Of a stretch of 64,000 nucleotides of DNA, positions 28,831 to 37,859 are shown piece by piece. Origin of the DNA: JBBROS01 sp965260995 (GTDB taxonomy: Bacteria > Pseudomonadota > Alphaproteobacteria > Acetobacterales > Acetobacteraceae). Below the pieces are notes generated by a model. It made no database searches. It was not told the DNA's origin and saw nothing but the letters and a program-made list of their open reading frames with translations. Location of the stretch: assembly GCA_965260995.1 (NCBI GenBank), contig CBDHCD010000001.1, positions 186,001-250,000 on the forward strand, in the 5' to 3' direction. The position numbers and the translations under genes are program-made. Within the stretch, counting starts at the first letter, position 1. Each line of letters opens with the position of its first letter.

Positions 28831-30000
28831 ATACCAGCCGCCGAAAGTTCTGCCTCCTGGGGGGTTTCCCAAGTTCGCGAGGGTATGGGTCCATGCGCCC
28901 TGTGTTCGGTTCGGGGTGGGTGGCATGGCATCGGTTGCGATCACGCGGGACGACCTGGACAGTGCGGGGCGACGTGCGGCGGCGGCAGGCGCGCGGGACG
29001 TGAGGCAGGCGCGGCGGCGGCTGGCCTTGGCGATGGTGCTGGACGGGCACCCGCGGCACCTCGCGGCTCAAGCTGGCGGGATGGATCGGCAGACCTTGCG
29101 GGACTGGGTCCACCGCTACAACGCCCACGGCGTCGAAGGCGTGCGGGACGTGCCCCGCAGTGGCCGCCCGCCGGCGCTGTCGGCGGAGCAGATGCAGGAG
29201 TTGGAGGAGTTGGTGCTGGCTGGGCCGGACCTGGCCGAGGACGGCGTTGTCCGGCGGCGCTGCCTGGACCTGCGGGCGCAGGTCCAGGCCCGGTTCGAGG
29301 TGGAGGTGCATGAGCGAACCGTGGGCACGCTGCTGCGCCGGCTTCGGCTGACGCGCTTGCAGCCGCGCCCCTTCCACCCCAAGCAGGACTTGGCGGCGCA
29401 GGAGGCATATAAAACTTCGCCACCCTCGTAGCCACCGCCCTGCCGCCAGAGGCCGCCGGCAAGACCATCGAGGTCTGGTTCGAGGACGAGGCCCGGGTCG
29501 GCCAGCAGGGCACCCTGTCCTACGTGTGGGCGCCCATCGGATCGCGCCCGGCGCGGGTGCGCGACTGCCGGCACGAGAGCGCCTCCCTGTTCGACGCCAC
29601 ATGCCCCGCGCGCGCCATGGGCGCCGCCCTTGTCATGCCAGGGGTCAACAGCGAGGCCATGGCGCTCCACTTGGAGGAAGTCAGCACCCAGGTGGCGCCA
29701 GGGGCGCATGCCATGCTGGTCTGCGACGGCGCAGGATGGCACCAGCCCGGCGCAAGGCTGAAGGTGCCCCGCAACGTCACCCTGCTGCGCCTGCCGCCCT
29801 GCGCGCCGGAGCTGAACCCGATGGAGAACGTGTGGGAATACTTGCGCGGCAACGCCCTCGGCATGACGGTGTGGGACGGCTACACCGCAATCGTGGACGC
29901 CTGCTGCGACGCCTGGAACGGCCTCATGACCGACACCAAACGCATCACCTCCATCACCACCCGCACCTGGGCACAGGGCAGTGTTTAAGGCGATTGGTAT
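28831..30000 (+). mobile_element. IS630-family element C
   Basis: Imperfect inverted ends ATACCAGCCGCC (28831-28842) and GGCGATTGGTAT (29989-30000), matching at 10 of 12 positions, bracket a plus-strand IS630 transposase. The size of 1.17 kb is normal for the family. It lies head-to-head with element B and against the remnant of element D. Confidence 0.65.
28925..29988 (+). pseudogene. IS630 element C transposase with a one-base frameshift
   Basis: From ATG 28925 the frame encodes the helix-turn-helix (LAAQAGGMDRQTLRDWVHRY, DVPRSGRPPALSAEQMQELE) and ends at a stop near 29430. The rest is in the -1 frame: LPPEAAGKTIEVWFEDEARV (first Asp), HAMLVCDGAGWHQPGARL (second Asp) and CAPELNPMENVWEYLRGN (Glu), to 29988. 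The frames meet at ATAAAAC (29409-29415); one more A would restore AYKNFATLVATALP. Loss of an A is the simplest reading. Confidence 0.85.
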
Positions 30001-30023
30001 GACATAAAATCGCTCTAGGGCAG

Positions 30024-30489
30024 TTACAGCTCACTCCATCTCATGCCCTGAGCTGGTGAGGCAGTTCCGGCGTTCGCGCGGGCTGAACGCGTCGAGCAGG
30101 CTGCCGATCGTGATCGAGAACGCCTGTTGAGTTCGGGCGCCGGCCTTGCGCAGCAGCGCCTTGAGCGTCGCGAAGGCTCGCTCAATCGGGTTGAGGCCGG
30201 GGCTGTGGGGCGGCCGGCGGGCGATGATGGCGTCGTGCACGCCCGCCGGTCGCGGCAGTGGGCGGCCACGCCCGGCCGGCCCTGGACCCCCTCCCGGACT
30301 CTGGTTCTCTTGCCAGCAGAGCGGCCTGGAGCAGCCCCCGATCTGCGCCAGCGCGTTGCCACCCGCCTCGCGCCCGCGCCGGCCCAACACGCGACCGCAC
30401 CAGTCCAGCCGATCACTTTCGGTCCTGACCCGCGCCGTCGCATCGGGCAGATGGCGCCGAGCCGAGGCGGCATGTTTCGCCACGCCCAA
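30024..30489 (-). pseudogene. IS630 element D transposase remnant
   Basis: The minus strand keeps the C-terminal IS630 motif HSPGLNPIERAFATLKALLR and a tail ending FSPRERRNCLTSSGHEME. The catalytic aspartates are lost in degraded, frame-mixed sequence upstream. Its 3' flank (30040-30062) resembles the corresponding flank of element B at 27617-27640, which suggests related ends. Confidence 0.65.
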
Positions 30490-30953
30490 GGCGTCCTGCG
30501 GCGGCGGCGGCGCCTACGAACCGTCAGATCCCGCCGCCTCCACCAGCCTCGCCGGCTTCTGTCAGCAGGAGCGGCCTGCCTGGCCCGCCACGCCAGCGAC
30601 GCCGGAGACGAGATGATGTTGGTCGCGCGCTTCACGCAGCCCGGCGTCCTCACCGCTCCCGGCCTTGCCCGATGCGGTGAAGGCGCGGGCGGCCGTCGTG
30701 CCCCGGCCTACCGCACGACGGCGGCCGGCAACGGCGACGGTCGCAGAACCGTCGCCGCTGAACGCCCTTGTCTGCCCCGCACCAACCGCATTCGGCCTTC
30801 TCGTCAGGTGGCCGGATGCGGAAACCCGTGAGCGGCGCACGAGCCATCTGGTCGCAGAACTGGGCAGGGCATCCGGCAGGCCGCCCAACGCAACGCTGTC
30901 CAGCGATCAGACGATCAACGTTGGCCGAGAGACCGGGGCGTCGCCCGGCCTCG
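30490..30953. other. Decayed stretch between IS630 D and the beta-helix gene
   Basis: No gene supported. Probably the destroyed 5' part of element D plus flank. It contains a compact hairpin, GGCGACGGT at 30733-30741 pairing with ACCGTCGCC at 30748-30756, without a T-run. Confidence 0.4.
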
Positions 30954-32240
30954 TCATAGCTCTCGTGGCGAGCCGACCGAGGCGAAGCCGATGCCGGTCC
31001 CGGCGGACGTTCGATAATCGCCCGTGGCGGCCGAGGCGAACCCCGGGTCGGCGTATCGGGGGGCGGTGTCCGGGCTGGTGTCCAAAGCGACGCCCACCGT
31101 GCTGAAGTAGTCGTTGCCCGACACGGCCGGCGCTTGGTCGGAGAGGTTGACGTAAAGCGGCCCCGGCGTCCCGCTCTGCGAGTAGATGACGTTGCCGCTG
31201 ACCAGGTTGTTCTGCAGCGACGACGGCATCCGCTGGTCGTCCGGGCTTGCCTGGAACAGCACGGCCGCGGCGTGGCCGCCGCCCAGGTCGATCACGTTGC
31301 CGGTGACGCTGTTGTTGTTGCCGCCGTGGATCTGCACCCCGTCCGACCCGATGTTGCGGATCACGTTGTCCTGCACACGGACGCCGTTCGCGTTGTCGTC
31401 GAGGTAGACGCCCACGCTGTGCCGGTCGGCCCGGCCGGTGCCGTCGATGAAGTTCATCGCCACCAGCGTCCCCGTCTCGGCGGCTGACCGGCCGAGGATG
31501 TAGATGGAGCCGCTGTCCTCGGCCGTGAGGTTCGTGTTCAGCAGGGTGTTGCCCGCGATCGTGTTGTTCAGGTTGCGCGTGGAGCCATCCCTGTTGAAGT
31601 CGGAGAGGTTGATCGCCGTGCCTGCGGTGCCGCGGATCTCGTTGCGCACGATCTGGTCGTTGGACGAGCCGTGCAGGTAAATGCCGCCCCCGTAGGTATT
31701 GGCAGCGACCGGACCGACGCCGTCGATCAGGTTGCCGTCGATCGTGTTCCAATCGCTGCCGTCCTTGACCTCGATGGCGGCGAACGCGCTGTCGCGGATG
31801 GCGTTGCCCGAGATGGTGTTGTGGCTGGCCCCGTTCTGCAGCACGACGCCGGCGTAGGCTCCGGTGAAGGTGGAGTCGGTCAGGGCGCCGTAGCTGCCGC
31901 CGTCGTTGACCACGGCCGCGCCCGCGCCGCTGCCCGCGAAGGTGAGGCCCGAGAGGGTGACGTGGTCGGCGGCCTTGAGGGCGACCAGGGTCGCGGCGCC
32001 GGTCAACGTCACCGTCTCGCCGTCCGCGGCCACGAAGCTCTCGCCAGCGTCGGCGACGCCCAGCGCCAGGGTTCCGGTGTAGGCGCCGCCCGAGATGATC
32101 GTGGTCTTGATGTCGGACGAGGCCATCGCCGCCGCGGCGCGCTGCAAGGTGGCAAACGGGTGGGCGGCGCTGCCGTCGCCGCGGTCGTCGCCCTTGACCG
32201 CGACGTAATAGGCGGCGTTCGTCGAACCAGAGCCGCTCAT
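30954..32240 (-). CDS. Parallel beta-helix repeat protein (pectate-lyase-like fold)
   Basis: A 428-residue protein built of beta-helix turns: VTLSGLTFAGSGAGAAVVND, HNTISGNAIRDSAFAAIEVK, WNTIDGNLIDGVG, NDQIVRNEIRGTAGTAINLS, VRVQDNVIRNIGSDGVQIHG and NNSVTGNVIDLGGG. Such folds bind or cleave acidic polysaccharides (polygalacturonate, alginate, exopolysaccharide). There is no Sec signal peptide; relatives without one often leave by type I secretion, but no RTX repeats are visible. The start at 32240 (MSGSGSTNAAYYVAVKGDDR) is chosen because its ATG overlaps the stop of a well-placed leader ORF. A longer in-frame start at 32330 has its ribosome binding site only 1 nt away, too close to work well. 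Confidence 0.75.
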   Translation of the reverse strand: MSGSGSTNAAYYVAVKGDDRGDGSAAHPFATLQRAAAAMASSDIKTTIISGGAYTGTLALGVADAGESFVAADGETVTLTGAATLVALKAADHVTLSGLTFAGSGAGAAVVNDGGSYGALTDSTFTGAYAGVVLQNGASHNTISGNAIRDSAFAAIEVKDGSDWNTIDGNLIDGVGPVAANTYGGGIYLHGSSNDQIVRNEIRGTAGTAINLSDFNRDGSTRNLNNTIAGNTLLNTNLTAEDSGSIYILGRSAAETGTLVAMNFIDGTGRADRHSVGVYLDDNANGVRVQDNVIRNIGSDGVQIHGGNNNSVTGNVIDLGGGHAAAVLFQASPDDQRMPSSLQNNLVSGNVIYSQSGTPGPLYVNLSDQAPAVSGNDYFSTVGVALDTSPDTAPRYADPGFASAATGDYRTSAGTGIGFASVGSPREL

Positions 32241-32323
32241 CGCGCGCGGCCCTGGCGCTGGTTGATGGGAGGGCTGAAACGTGATCCAGCGTGCTTGGAT
32301 AGCCCAGCGTGCTTGGATAGCAT
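32237..32323 (-). CDS. 28-codon leader ORF coupled to the beta-helix gene
   Basis: An ATG at 32323 lies 8 nt after an AGGAG ribosome binding site (32332-32336), an ideal spacing. The 28-residue product begins MLSKHAGLSKHAGSRF, with LSKHAG tandemly repeated, and ends RQRQGRAR-like basic residues before a TGA. That TGA overlaps the ATG of the beta-helix gene (ATGA), so ribosomes finishing here can restart on the downstream gene. Likely a translational-coupling leader; no independent function is known. Confidence 0.5.
   Translation of the reverse strand: MLSKHAGLSKHAGSRFSPPINQRQGRAR
32286..32321. repeat. 18-bp tandem duplication in the beta-helix leader
   Basis: CCAGCGTGCTTGGATAGC at 32286-32303 is repeated exactly at 32304-32321. 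In the leader ORF it encodes the doubled LSKHAG. Being 18 bp, it keeps the frame. Confidence 0.95.
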
Positions 32324-32340
32324 TGCGCATTCTCCTTCTA

Positions 32341-32994
32341 ATCGGACTGAATGAGTGATCGTGTTATTATAAATATAACGTAAGTAATCTACACGGCAGT
32401 TGGGCAGCAGCGCGACGTTGGATCGTGTTTGGCCGGCGCGGTCAACCGCGATGCCGCTCGCGGAGGTCAGTTTTCTTGGCATGTGTGACATTTGGTCCGC
32501 GGACAAGGGCACAGATGCCGCTCGCGGCAGCTCTTGGACGATGTCGCTGCGACCGGTCACTGGCACAGACCTGGCGGCGTTCCTCCGGGGGCGACCGGAG
32601 ACTCGTCCCATCCTCTCCCGCGAGGAGCGCCTCGTCGGCCGCGCCTCTGGTCGGGGCGGGGCCGGCGCAAGCCTCCTGGCAATGCCGGACCTGAGGGGAT
32701 GGGCGTCGCGGGCCTGGCGTCCGCGCCCTGCTGCTCGGTCGCGCGCTGCAACGCCGGCCACGTGCATGGCGCGTCCGAACGGCGGCCCGGTGCTGCCCGT
32801 CGTCGGCCGGCCGACGCCGCGCCTGTCCGGTCAAGCGGCGCCGGACGCCAGCGCCATGCCCCATCTGCGCCTAATCCATCGCGCGCGACGGGGGAAATGG
32901 GGTTTCCAGTTGACGTGAGAACGCTTTAACGTCGCGGCGGAAACGGCCGAAGCTGTTCCGACCCGGAGGGAACAATCAACGTGAGCGACCCAGC
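32341..32994. other. Intergenic region between the beta-helix gene and the sugar operon
   Basis: About 650 bp. The left end (32341-32400) is AT-rich relative to the rest and probably holds the beta-helix promoter. The remainder is GC-rich with no recognisable gene. The promoter of the plus-strand sugar transporter should lie near 32900-32980, where a TTGACG hexamer occurs at 32910, but no matching -10 box is obvious. Confidence 0.45.
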
Positions 32995-34116
32995 ATGAAG
33001 TTCGCACTGTGCGCCCTGGCCGGAGCCGGGCTTGTCGCGGCCGCCACGATGGCCCATGCCGCCGGGCCGGCGATCGTCTCGGGACCGAGCGCCGACCCGG
33101 AGTGCTACGTGCCGTGGACGGGGCAAACCACGTTCTTCAAATACGCGAAGAAGCCCGGCCCCTACCGGATCGCGCTCGCCAACGGTTTCATCGGCAACAC
33201 CTGGCGCATCCAGATGATCAAGACCGCCAAGGCCTATGCCGAGCAGCCGCAGGTGGCGAAGATGCTGAAAGAGTTCAAGGTGGTCTCGACCGGGGACGAC
33301 ATCGCGGCGCAGATCTCCGCCGTCAACACCTTCATCGACTCCGGCTACGACGCCGTGGTGATCGACGCGCAGAACCCGACGGCGTTCAAGTCAGTGGTGC
33401 GGCGGGCGAAGCAGGCGGGCGTGGTGCTGGTCGCGTTCGACAACACGATCGACACCGACGAGGCGATCAACGTCAACGTCGACCAGGAGGGATTGGGCAA
33501 GTACTGGGGCGACTGGCTGGTCAAGACGTTGCCGAAGGGTGGCAGCGTGTTGGAGGTGCGCGGCGTGCCGGGCACGTCGGTCGACAACGACCGGCACAAG
33601 GGGCTGCAGGACACGCTGAAGGCGTCGGGGCAGACGTTCGAGACGACGGAGGTGGTCGGGCGCTGGGACGACGGGACAGCGCAGAAGGTCGCGGCCGACG
33701 CGATTGCGGTGCACCAGCGGTTCGACGGCATGACGGCGCAGGGTGGATCGACGGGGATGGTGCGGGCGTTCATCGACGCCGGGTTGCCGCTCGTGCCGGC
33801 GGCGGCCGAGACGGAGAACGGGTTCCGCAAGTTGTGCCTGGCGGATGGGGACAAGGGACTGACGTGTGCCTCCGGGGGGACGGGGCCGGCGCAGGTGGCC
33901 GTCGCCATCAAGACGGCGCTGGCGGCGCTGCAGGGCGAGGTGGTGCCGCAGTCGATCCGGCTGCCGCTGGCGCACGTCGAGCATCCGGACTTCAAGGCCG
34001 GGGAGAACGTGTTCCCGGAACAGAGCGACAATTTCTTCGTCGGCAACTCGTTCCCGACCTGCGGCATCAACTTCACGGCGCAGGAGATCATGGGCCAATC
34101 AGAAGGCGGCAAGTAG
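32995..34116 (+). CDS. Ribose-type sugar ABC transporter substrate-binding protein (system 1)
   Basis: A 373-residue periplasmic binding protein of the RbsB/Peripla_BP_4 family. A signal peptide (MKFALCALAGAGLVAAATMA, cleavage near AHA-AG) precedes YRIALANGFIGNTWRIQMIK, a FIDSGYDAVVIDAQNPTAFK segment, VVLVAFDNTIDTDEAINVNV, VLEVRGVPGTSVDNDRHKGL and a divergent C-terminus. The family binds pentoses, hexoses and polyols. The ~50-residue insertion before the first strand makes it longer than RbsB (~300). First gene of a four-gene operon with ATPase and two permeases. Confidence 0.88.
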   Translation: MKFALCALAGAGLVAAATMAHAAGPAIVSGPSADPECYVPWTGQTTFFKYAKKPGPYRIALANGFIGNTWRIQMIKTAKAYAEQPQVAKMLKEFKVVSTGDDIAAQISAVNTFIDSGYDAVVIDAQNPTAFKSVVRRAKQAGVVLVAFDNTIDTDEAINVNVDQEGLGKYWGDWLVKTLPKGGSVLEVRGVPGTSVDNDRHKGLQDTLKASGQTFETTEVVGRWDDGTAQKVAADAIAVHQRFDGMTAQGGSTGMVRAFIDAGLPLVPAAAETENGFRKLCLADGDKGLTCASGGTGPAQVAVAIKTALAALQGEVVPQSIRLPLAHVEHPDFKAGENVFPEQSDNFFVGNSFPTCGINFTAQEIMGQSEGGK

Positions 34117-34130
34117 GCGCAGCGCCCGGC

Positions 34131-35663
34131 GTGGAGGCCCCAGCCCCGCTGTTCGAGATGCGGGGGATCGCGAAGCGATACGGCGGCGTTCAGGCGCTGG
34201 ACGGCGTCGATCTCGTGGTCCGCGCCGGTCGCATCCACGCCGTGCTCGGCGAGAACGGGGCCGGCAAGTCGAGTCTGATCAAGTGCATGGCGGGGGTGGT
34301 GCAGCCCGACGCGGGGACGATGGCGCTGGATGGCCGCGCGGTGCGGTTCCCGAGCCCGGCCGCGGCCAACGACGCGGGCGTGGCCTGCGTGTTCCAGGAA
34401 CTGTCGCTGGTGCCGGACCTGTCGGTGGCGGACAACATCCTGATCAGCAACCCGCCCGGGCGGTTCGGCATGATTGACCGGCGGGCGCAGCGGCGGGCGG
34501 CGGAGGCGGCGCTGGCCCGGGCCGGGGCGGAGGGCGTGCATCCGATGGCCCTGGTGCGGGACCTGTCGCTGTCGCGGCGGCAACTGGTCGAGGTCGCCAA
34601 GGCGCTGGCCCGCGGGCCGCGGCTGCTGATCCTCGACGAGGCGACGTCCGCCTTGACAGCGGGCGATGTCAGGTCGGTGTTCCGAGTGTTGAGGGAGCTG
34701 CGCGGGCAAGGGCTGGCGCTGATCTACATCTCGCACCGGATGCAGGAGATCGCCGAGCTGGCGGACGAGTGCAGCGTGTTCCGCAACGGCCGCCACGTCG
34801 CGACCTTCGAGGCCGGGGGCAAGTCGGACGACGAGGTGGTGCGGATGATGATCGGGCGGGACACCCGCCAGGCGTTCCCGCCGAAACCCGCCCGCCCGCC
34901 GGCCGCGGCGGCGCCGGCGCTGGAGGTGCGGCGGCTGTCCTGGGCGGGGCGGCTGTCCGGCATCTCGCTCCGGGTGGGGGCCGGGGAGGTGGTGGGCCTC
35001 GGCGGGCTGGATGGGCAGGGGCAGCGGGAACTGCTGCTGGCGTTGTTCGGGGTGCTGCGAGGCGTCGGCGGCGAGGTGCTGATCGACGGGCGGCCGGCCT
35101 TGATCGGCGGGCCGAGCGAGGCGAAGCAGGCGCGGCACGGCATGGCGCTGATCCCGGAGGACCGCAAGACGGAGGGGCTGATGCTGCCGATGACGGTGAG
35201 CGAGAACCTGTCCTTCGCGTCGTTGGACCGGCTGTCGCGGGCCGGGGTGGTGGACCGGGCGGCGGAGCGGACGGCGATCGACGAGATGCTGCGGCTGCTG
35301 GCGATCAAGACGGCGGACCCCGGGATGACGCCGGTGGCCACGCTCTCCGGCGGCAACCAGCAGAAGGTGGTGATCGCCAAGTGGCTGATGACCGCGCCGC
35401 GGATCATCCTGCTCAACGATCCGACGCGGGGGATCGACGTGGGCACCAAGCAGGAGATCTACCGGTTGCTGCGCCGGCTCGCCGACGACGGGGCGGCGAT
35501 CCTGCTGTACTCGACCGACTACGCCGAGCTGATCGGCTGCTGCGACCGGGTGCTGGTGATGTATGACGGGGCCGTCCGGCGGGAGCTGGCGGGGGCCGAC
35601 ATCAACGAGCACGCGCTGGTGGCGAGCGCGCTGAACATCGGGGCCGAGGCCGCGCCGGCGTGA
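34131..35663 (+). CDS. Ribose-type sugar ABC transporter ATPase (system 1)
   Basis: A 510-residue protein with two fused ATPase domains, as in RbsA/MglA. Domain 1 has Walker A GENGAGKSS, signature LSLSRRQLVEVAKAL and Walker B RLLILDEATSALT. Domain 2 has a degenerate Walker A (GLDGQGQRE), RKTEGLMLPMTVSENL, LSGGNQQKVVIAKWLM and IILLNDPTRGIDVGTK. The start is taken as GTG 34131, 15 bp after the binding-protein stop; an internal ATG at 34158 is possible but would trim the first strand. It energises the two permeases that follow. Confidence 0.9.
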   Translation: MEAPAPLFEMRGIAKRYGGVQALDGVDLVVRAGRIHAVLGENGAGKSSLIKCMAGVVQPDAGTMALDGRAVRFPSPAAANDAGVACVFQELSLVPDLSVADNILISNPPGRFGMIDRRAQRRAAEAALARAGAEGVHPMALVRDLSLSRRQLVEVAKALARGPRLLILDEATSALTAGDVRSVFRVLRELRGQGLALIYISHRMQEIAELADECSVFRNGRHVATFEAGGKSDDEVVRMMIGRDTRQAFPPKPARPPAAAAPALEVRRLSWAGRLSGISLRVGAGEVVGLGGLDGQGQRELLLALFGVLRGVGGEVLIDGRPALIGGPSEAKQARHGMALIPEDRKTEGLMLPMTVSENLSFASLDRLSRAGVVDRAAERTAIDEMLRLLAIKTADPGMTPVATLSGGNQQKVVIAKWLMTAPRIILLNDPTRGIDVGTKQEIYRLLRRLADDGAAILLYSTDYAELIGCCDRVLVMYDGAVRRELAGADINEHALVASALNIGAEAAPA

Positions 35664-36643
35664 GGGAGTGGCGCTACTGGCTGGCGGCGCAGAGGGAGAC
35701 GCTGTCGGCGGCGTTGGTGTTCGTCGTGATCTTCGCGACCTACACGAGCAACCACCCGGCCGGGTTCAGCGCCAACGTGGTGCAGACGGCGGCCAACAAG
35801 GGGGTGCTGCTGGCGCTGGTGGCGGTGGCGCAGACCTTCGTGGCGCTGACGGCGGGGATCGACCTTTCGGTCGGCGCGGTGTTCATCTTGGCGAACTGCC
35901 TGGCGTCCTGGATCGTGCTGGGGCCGCCGCTGATGACGGCGCTCGGCGTCGTGGGCGTGCTGGGGGCCGGGCTGGCGTGCGGGGCGCTGAACGGGGCCTT
36001 GGTGATCTACGGGCGTTTGCAGCCGATCGTCGTCACCATCGCCACCGGAGCCGTGTATTTCGGGCTGGCGCTGCAACTGCGGCCCAGCCCCGGCGGCGAC
36101 GTCAACGGCGACCTGGCCGACGCCGTGACCGGCCAGCTCGGCGGCGGCGTGCCGGCCAGCGTGGCGACGCTGGTCGGGGTGATGCTGCTGGTCTGGGCGC
36201 CGTTCCGCCGCTCGGTGCTGGGCCGGTCGGTCTATGCGGTGGGATCGTCGGAGGCGTCGGCCTACATGTCGGGGGTGCCAGTGCGGCGGGCCAAGCTGGC
36301 CGCGTTCATGCTGGCCGGGCTGTTCGCGGCGATGGGCGGGCTGATGCTGACATTCATCACCTACTCGGGCGAGGCGTCGGCGACCAACGCCTCGACCTAC
36401 ACGCTGAACTCGATCGCGGCGGTGGTGATCGGCGGGGTGTCGCTGTTCGGCGGCTCGGGGAGCGCCGTGGGAGCCGTGTTCGGGGCGTTCATCTTCCGCA
36501 CCATCAACGACCTGCTGTTCGTGTTCGACCTCGATCCGCTGTGGCAGCCGCTGTTCCTCGGCCTGGTGCTGCTGGTGGCGGTGTCGCTCGGCTCGGTGCG
36601 GCTGCTGCGCGTCCGCAACCGGCTGGAGCTGTTCGGTCCGTGA
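35660..36643 (+). CDS. Ribose-type sugar ABC transporter permease (system 1, subunit a)
   Basis: A 327-residue RbsC-like inner-membrane protein with 8-10 helices, the signature LTAGIDLSVGAVFILANCLA and the C-terminal AAVVIGGVSLFGGSGSAVGA. It begins with GTG overlapping the TGA of the ATPase gene (GTGA). Pairs with the next gene, so the importer uses two different permeases rather than a homodimer. Confidence 0.9.
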   Translation: MREWRYWLAAQRETLSAALVFVVIFATYTSNHPAGFSANVVQTAANKGVLLALVAVAQTFVALTAGIDLSVGAVFILANCLASWIVLGPPLMTALGVVGVLGAGLACGALNGALVIYGRLQPIVVTIATGAVYFGLALQLRPSPGGDVNGDLADAVTGQLGGGVPASVATLVGVMLLVWAPFRRSVLGRSVYAVGSSEASAYMSGVPVRRAKLAAFMLAGLFAAMGGLMLTFITYSGEASATNASTYTLNSIAAVVIGGVSLFGGSGSAVGAVFGAFIFRTINDLLFVFDLDPLWQPLFLGLVLLVAVSLGSVRLLRVRNRLELFGP

Positions 36644-37596
36644 GCGCCCGTTTCGACCCGGCGGTTGCGACGGCGTTCGGGTGCATCGCGCTGCTGCTGG
36701 CGGTCGGCAGCGTTTACTCCACGAGCTTCCTATCGCCGGACTACCTGTTGCAGCAGCTTCAGGTCGGCGCGTTCCTGGCCGTGATCGCCACCGGGATGAT
36801 GGTCGTCATCCTGCTGGGCCAGATCGACCTGTCGGTGCCGTGGGCGGTGGCGGTGGGCGGCATGATGTCGACGGCGGCGGCGGGGGCGGCGGCAGGCCAC
36901 GGCGCGTGGGGCTCGGCGCTGGCGATCCCGGCCGGGGTGGCGTGCGGGGCGGCGCTGGGGTTGGTCAACGGGGTCGGCGTCGCTTACCTGCGGGTGCCGT
37001 CGATGATCTTCACGCTCGGCGTCAACGCGGCGGCGCAGGGCCTGATGATCCTGCGCACCGGCGGCTCCGCGCCGCAGGACGAGGCGACGCCGGCGATGCG
37101 GGCGCTGGCGACCGGGCACGCCGTCGGCGCGGTACCCAACGCGGTGTGGGTGTGGCTGCTGGTGGGGCTGGCGGCCGTGTTCGTGCTGAACCGCACCACC
37201 TTCGGGCGCGCGGTCTACGGCATCGGCAACCGCGAGCAGGCGGCCTACCTGTCCGGCATCCGCACGCGGCGGGTGGTGCTCGCGGCCTTCGCGCTGTCGG
37301 GCGGCCTGTCGGCGTTCGCCGGCACGCTGCTGGCCGGGTACTCGGCCAAGGCGTATCAGGGCATGGGCGACGCCTACCTGCTGCCGGCCATCGCCGCGGT
37401 GGTGCTGGGCGGCACGTCCATCCTGGGCGGGCGCGGCTCCTACCTCGGCACCACGGCCGGGGTGATCCTGATCACGCTGCTGCAGTCAATCCTGTCGGTC
37501 ATGCAGATCAGCGATGCCGGGCGGCAAGTGATCTACGGGGTGGTGATCCTGGCCATGCTGCTGCTGTATGGGCGATCGGGCCGGGTAGGCGGCTGA
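36640..37596 (+). CDS. Ribose-type sugar ABC transporter permease (system 1, subunit b)
   Basis: A 318-residue RbsC-like permease with ILLGQIDLSVPWAVAVGGMM, VAYLRVPSMIFTLGVNA and AAVVLGGTSILGGRGSYLGT. It begins with a GTG overlapping the TGA of the preceding permease (GTGA). Completes the four-gene importer; nothing follows on this strand before the convergent dhaL gene ~260 bp away. Confidence 0.9.
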   Translation: MSARFDPAVATAFGCIALLLAVGSVYSTSFLSPDYLLQQLQVGAFLAVIATGMMVVILLGQIDLSVPWAVAVGGMMSTAAAGAAAGHGAWGSALAIPAGVACGAALGLVNGVGVAYLRVPSMIFTLGVNAAAQGLMILRTGGSAPQDEATPAMRALATGHAVGAVPNAVWVWLLVGLAAVFVLNRTTFGRAVYGIGNREQAAYLSGIRTRRVVLAAFALSGGLSAFAGTLLAGYSAKAYQGMGDAYLLPAIAAVVLGGTSILGGRGSYLGTTAGVILITLLQSILSVMQISDAGRQVIYGVVILAMLLLYGRSGRVGG

Positions 37597-37859
37597 CACG
37601 CGGTTGGCTTGATCCCACCTCGCCCACGCCAAGGCCATGCTGACGACGCCCTGCGCGTCCTCGGCCGGCGAGGCCGCCCGCACGCTCGACGGCTGCGCGC
37701 GCGGCATCGAGGGCTGGGCGGAGGCGGCAGGCGGGTCAGGAGCGACGCGCCCGTGCCGCGCCACGACGGGCCGATCGCGACGCCCCGGGATGCCGACACG
37801 TGCTGCGCCGCGCTCCCTCGTGCCCCGGGTTCTGTGGGGCCACGACAGGCCGAAGCCGA

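Noticed and set aside
29409..29415. Programmed -1 frameshift in IS630 element C
   Set aside because: The site ATAAAAC is not a good slippery heptamer: after slipping, the lysine tRNA would face UAA. A lost A in the run is simpler.
33345..35612. Minus-strand open frame of ~755 codons
   Set aside because: Antisense shadow of the system-1 binding protein and ATPase genes, with shadow-like composition.
37486..37764. Short minus-strand ORF between the system-1 permease and dhaL
   Set aside because: Overlaps the permease end, has no ribosome binding site and no recognisable motif; the 263-bp gap is treated as intergenic.
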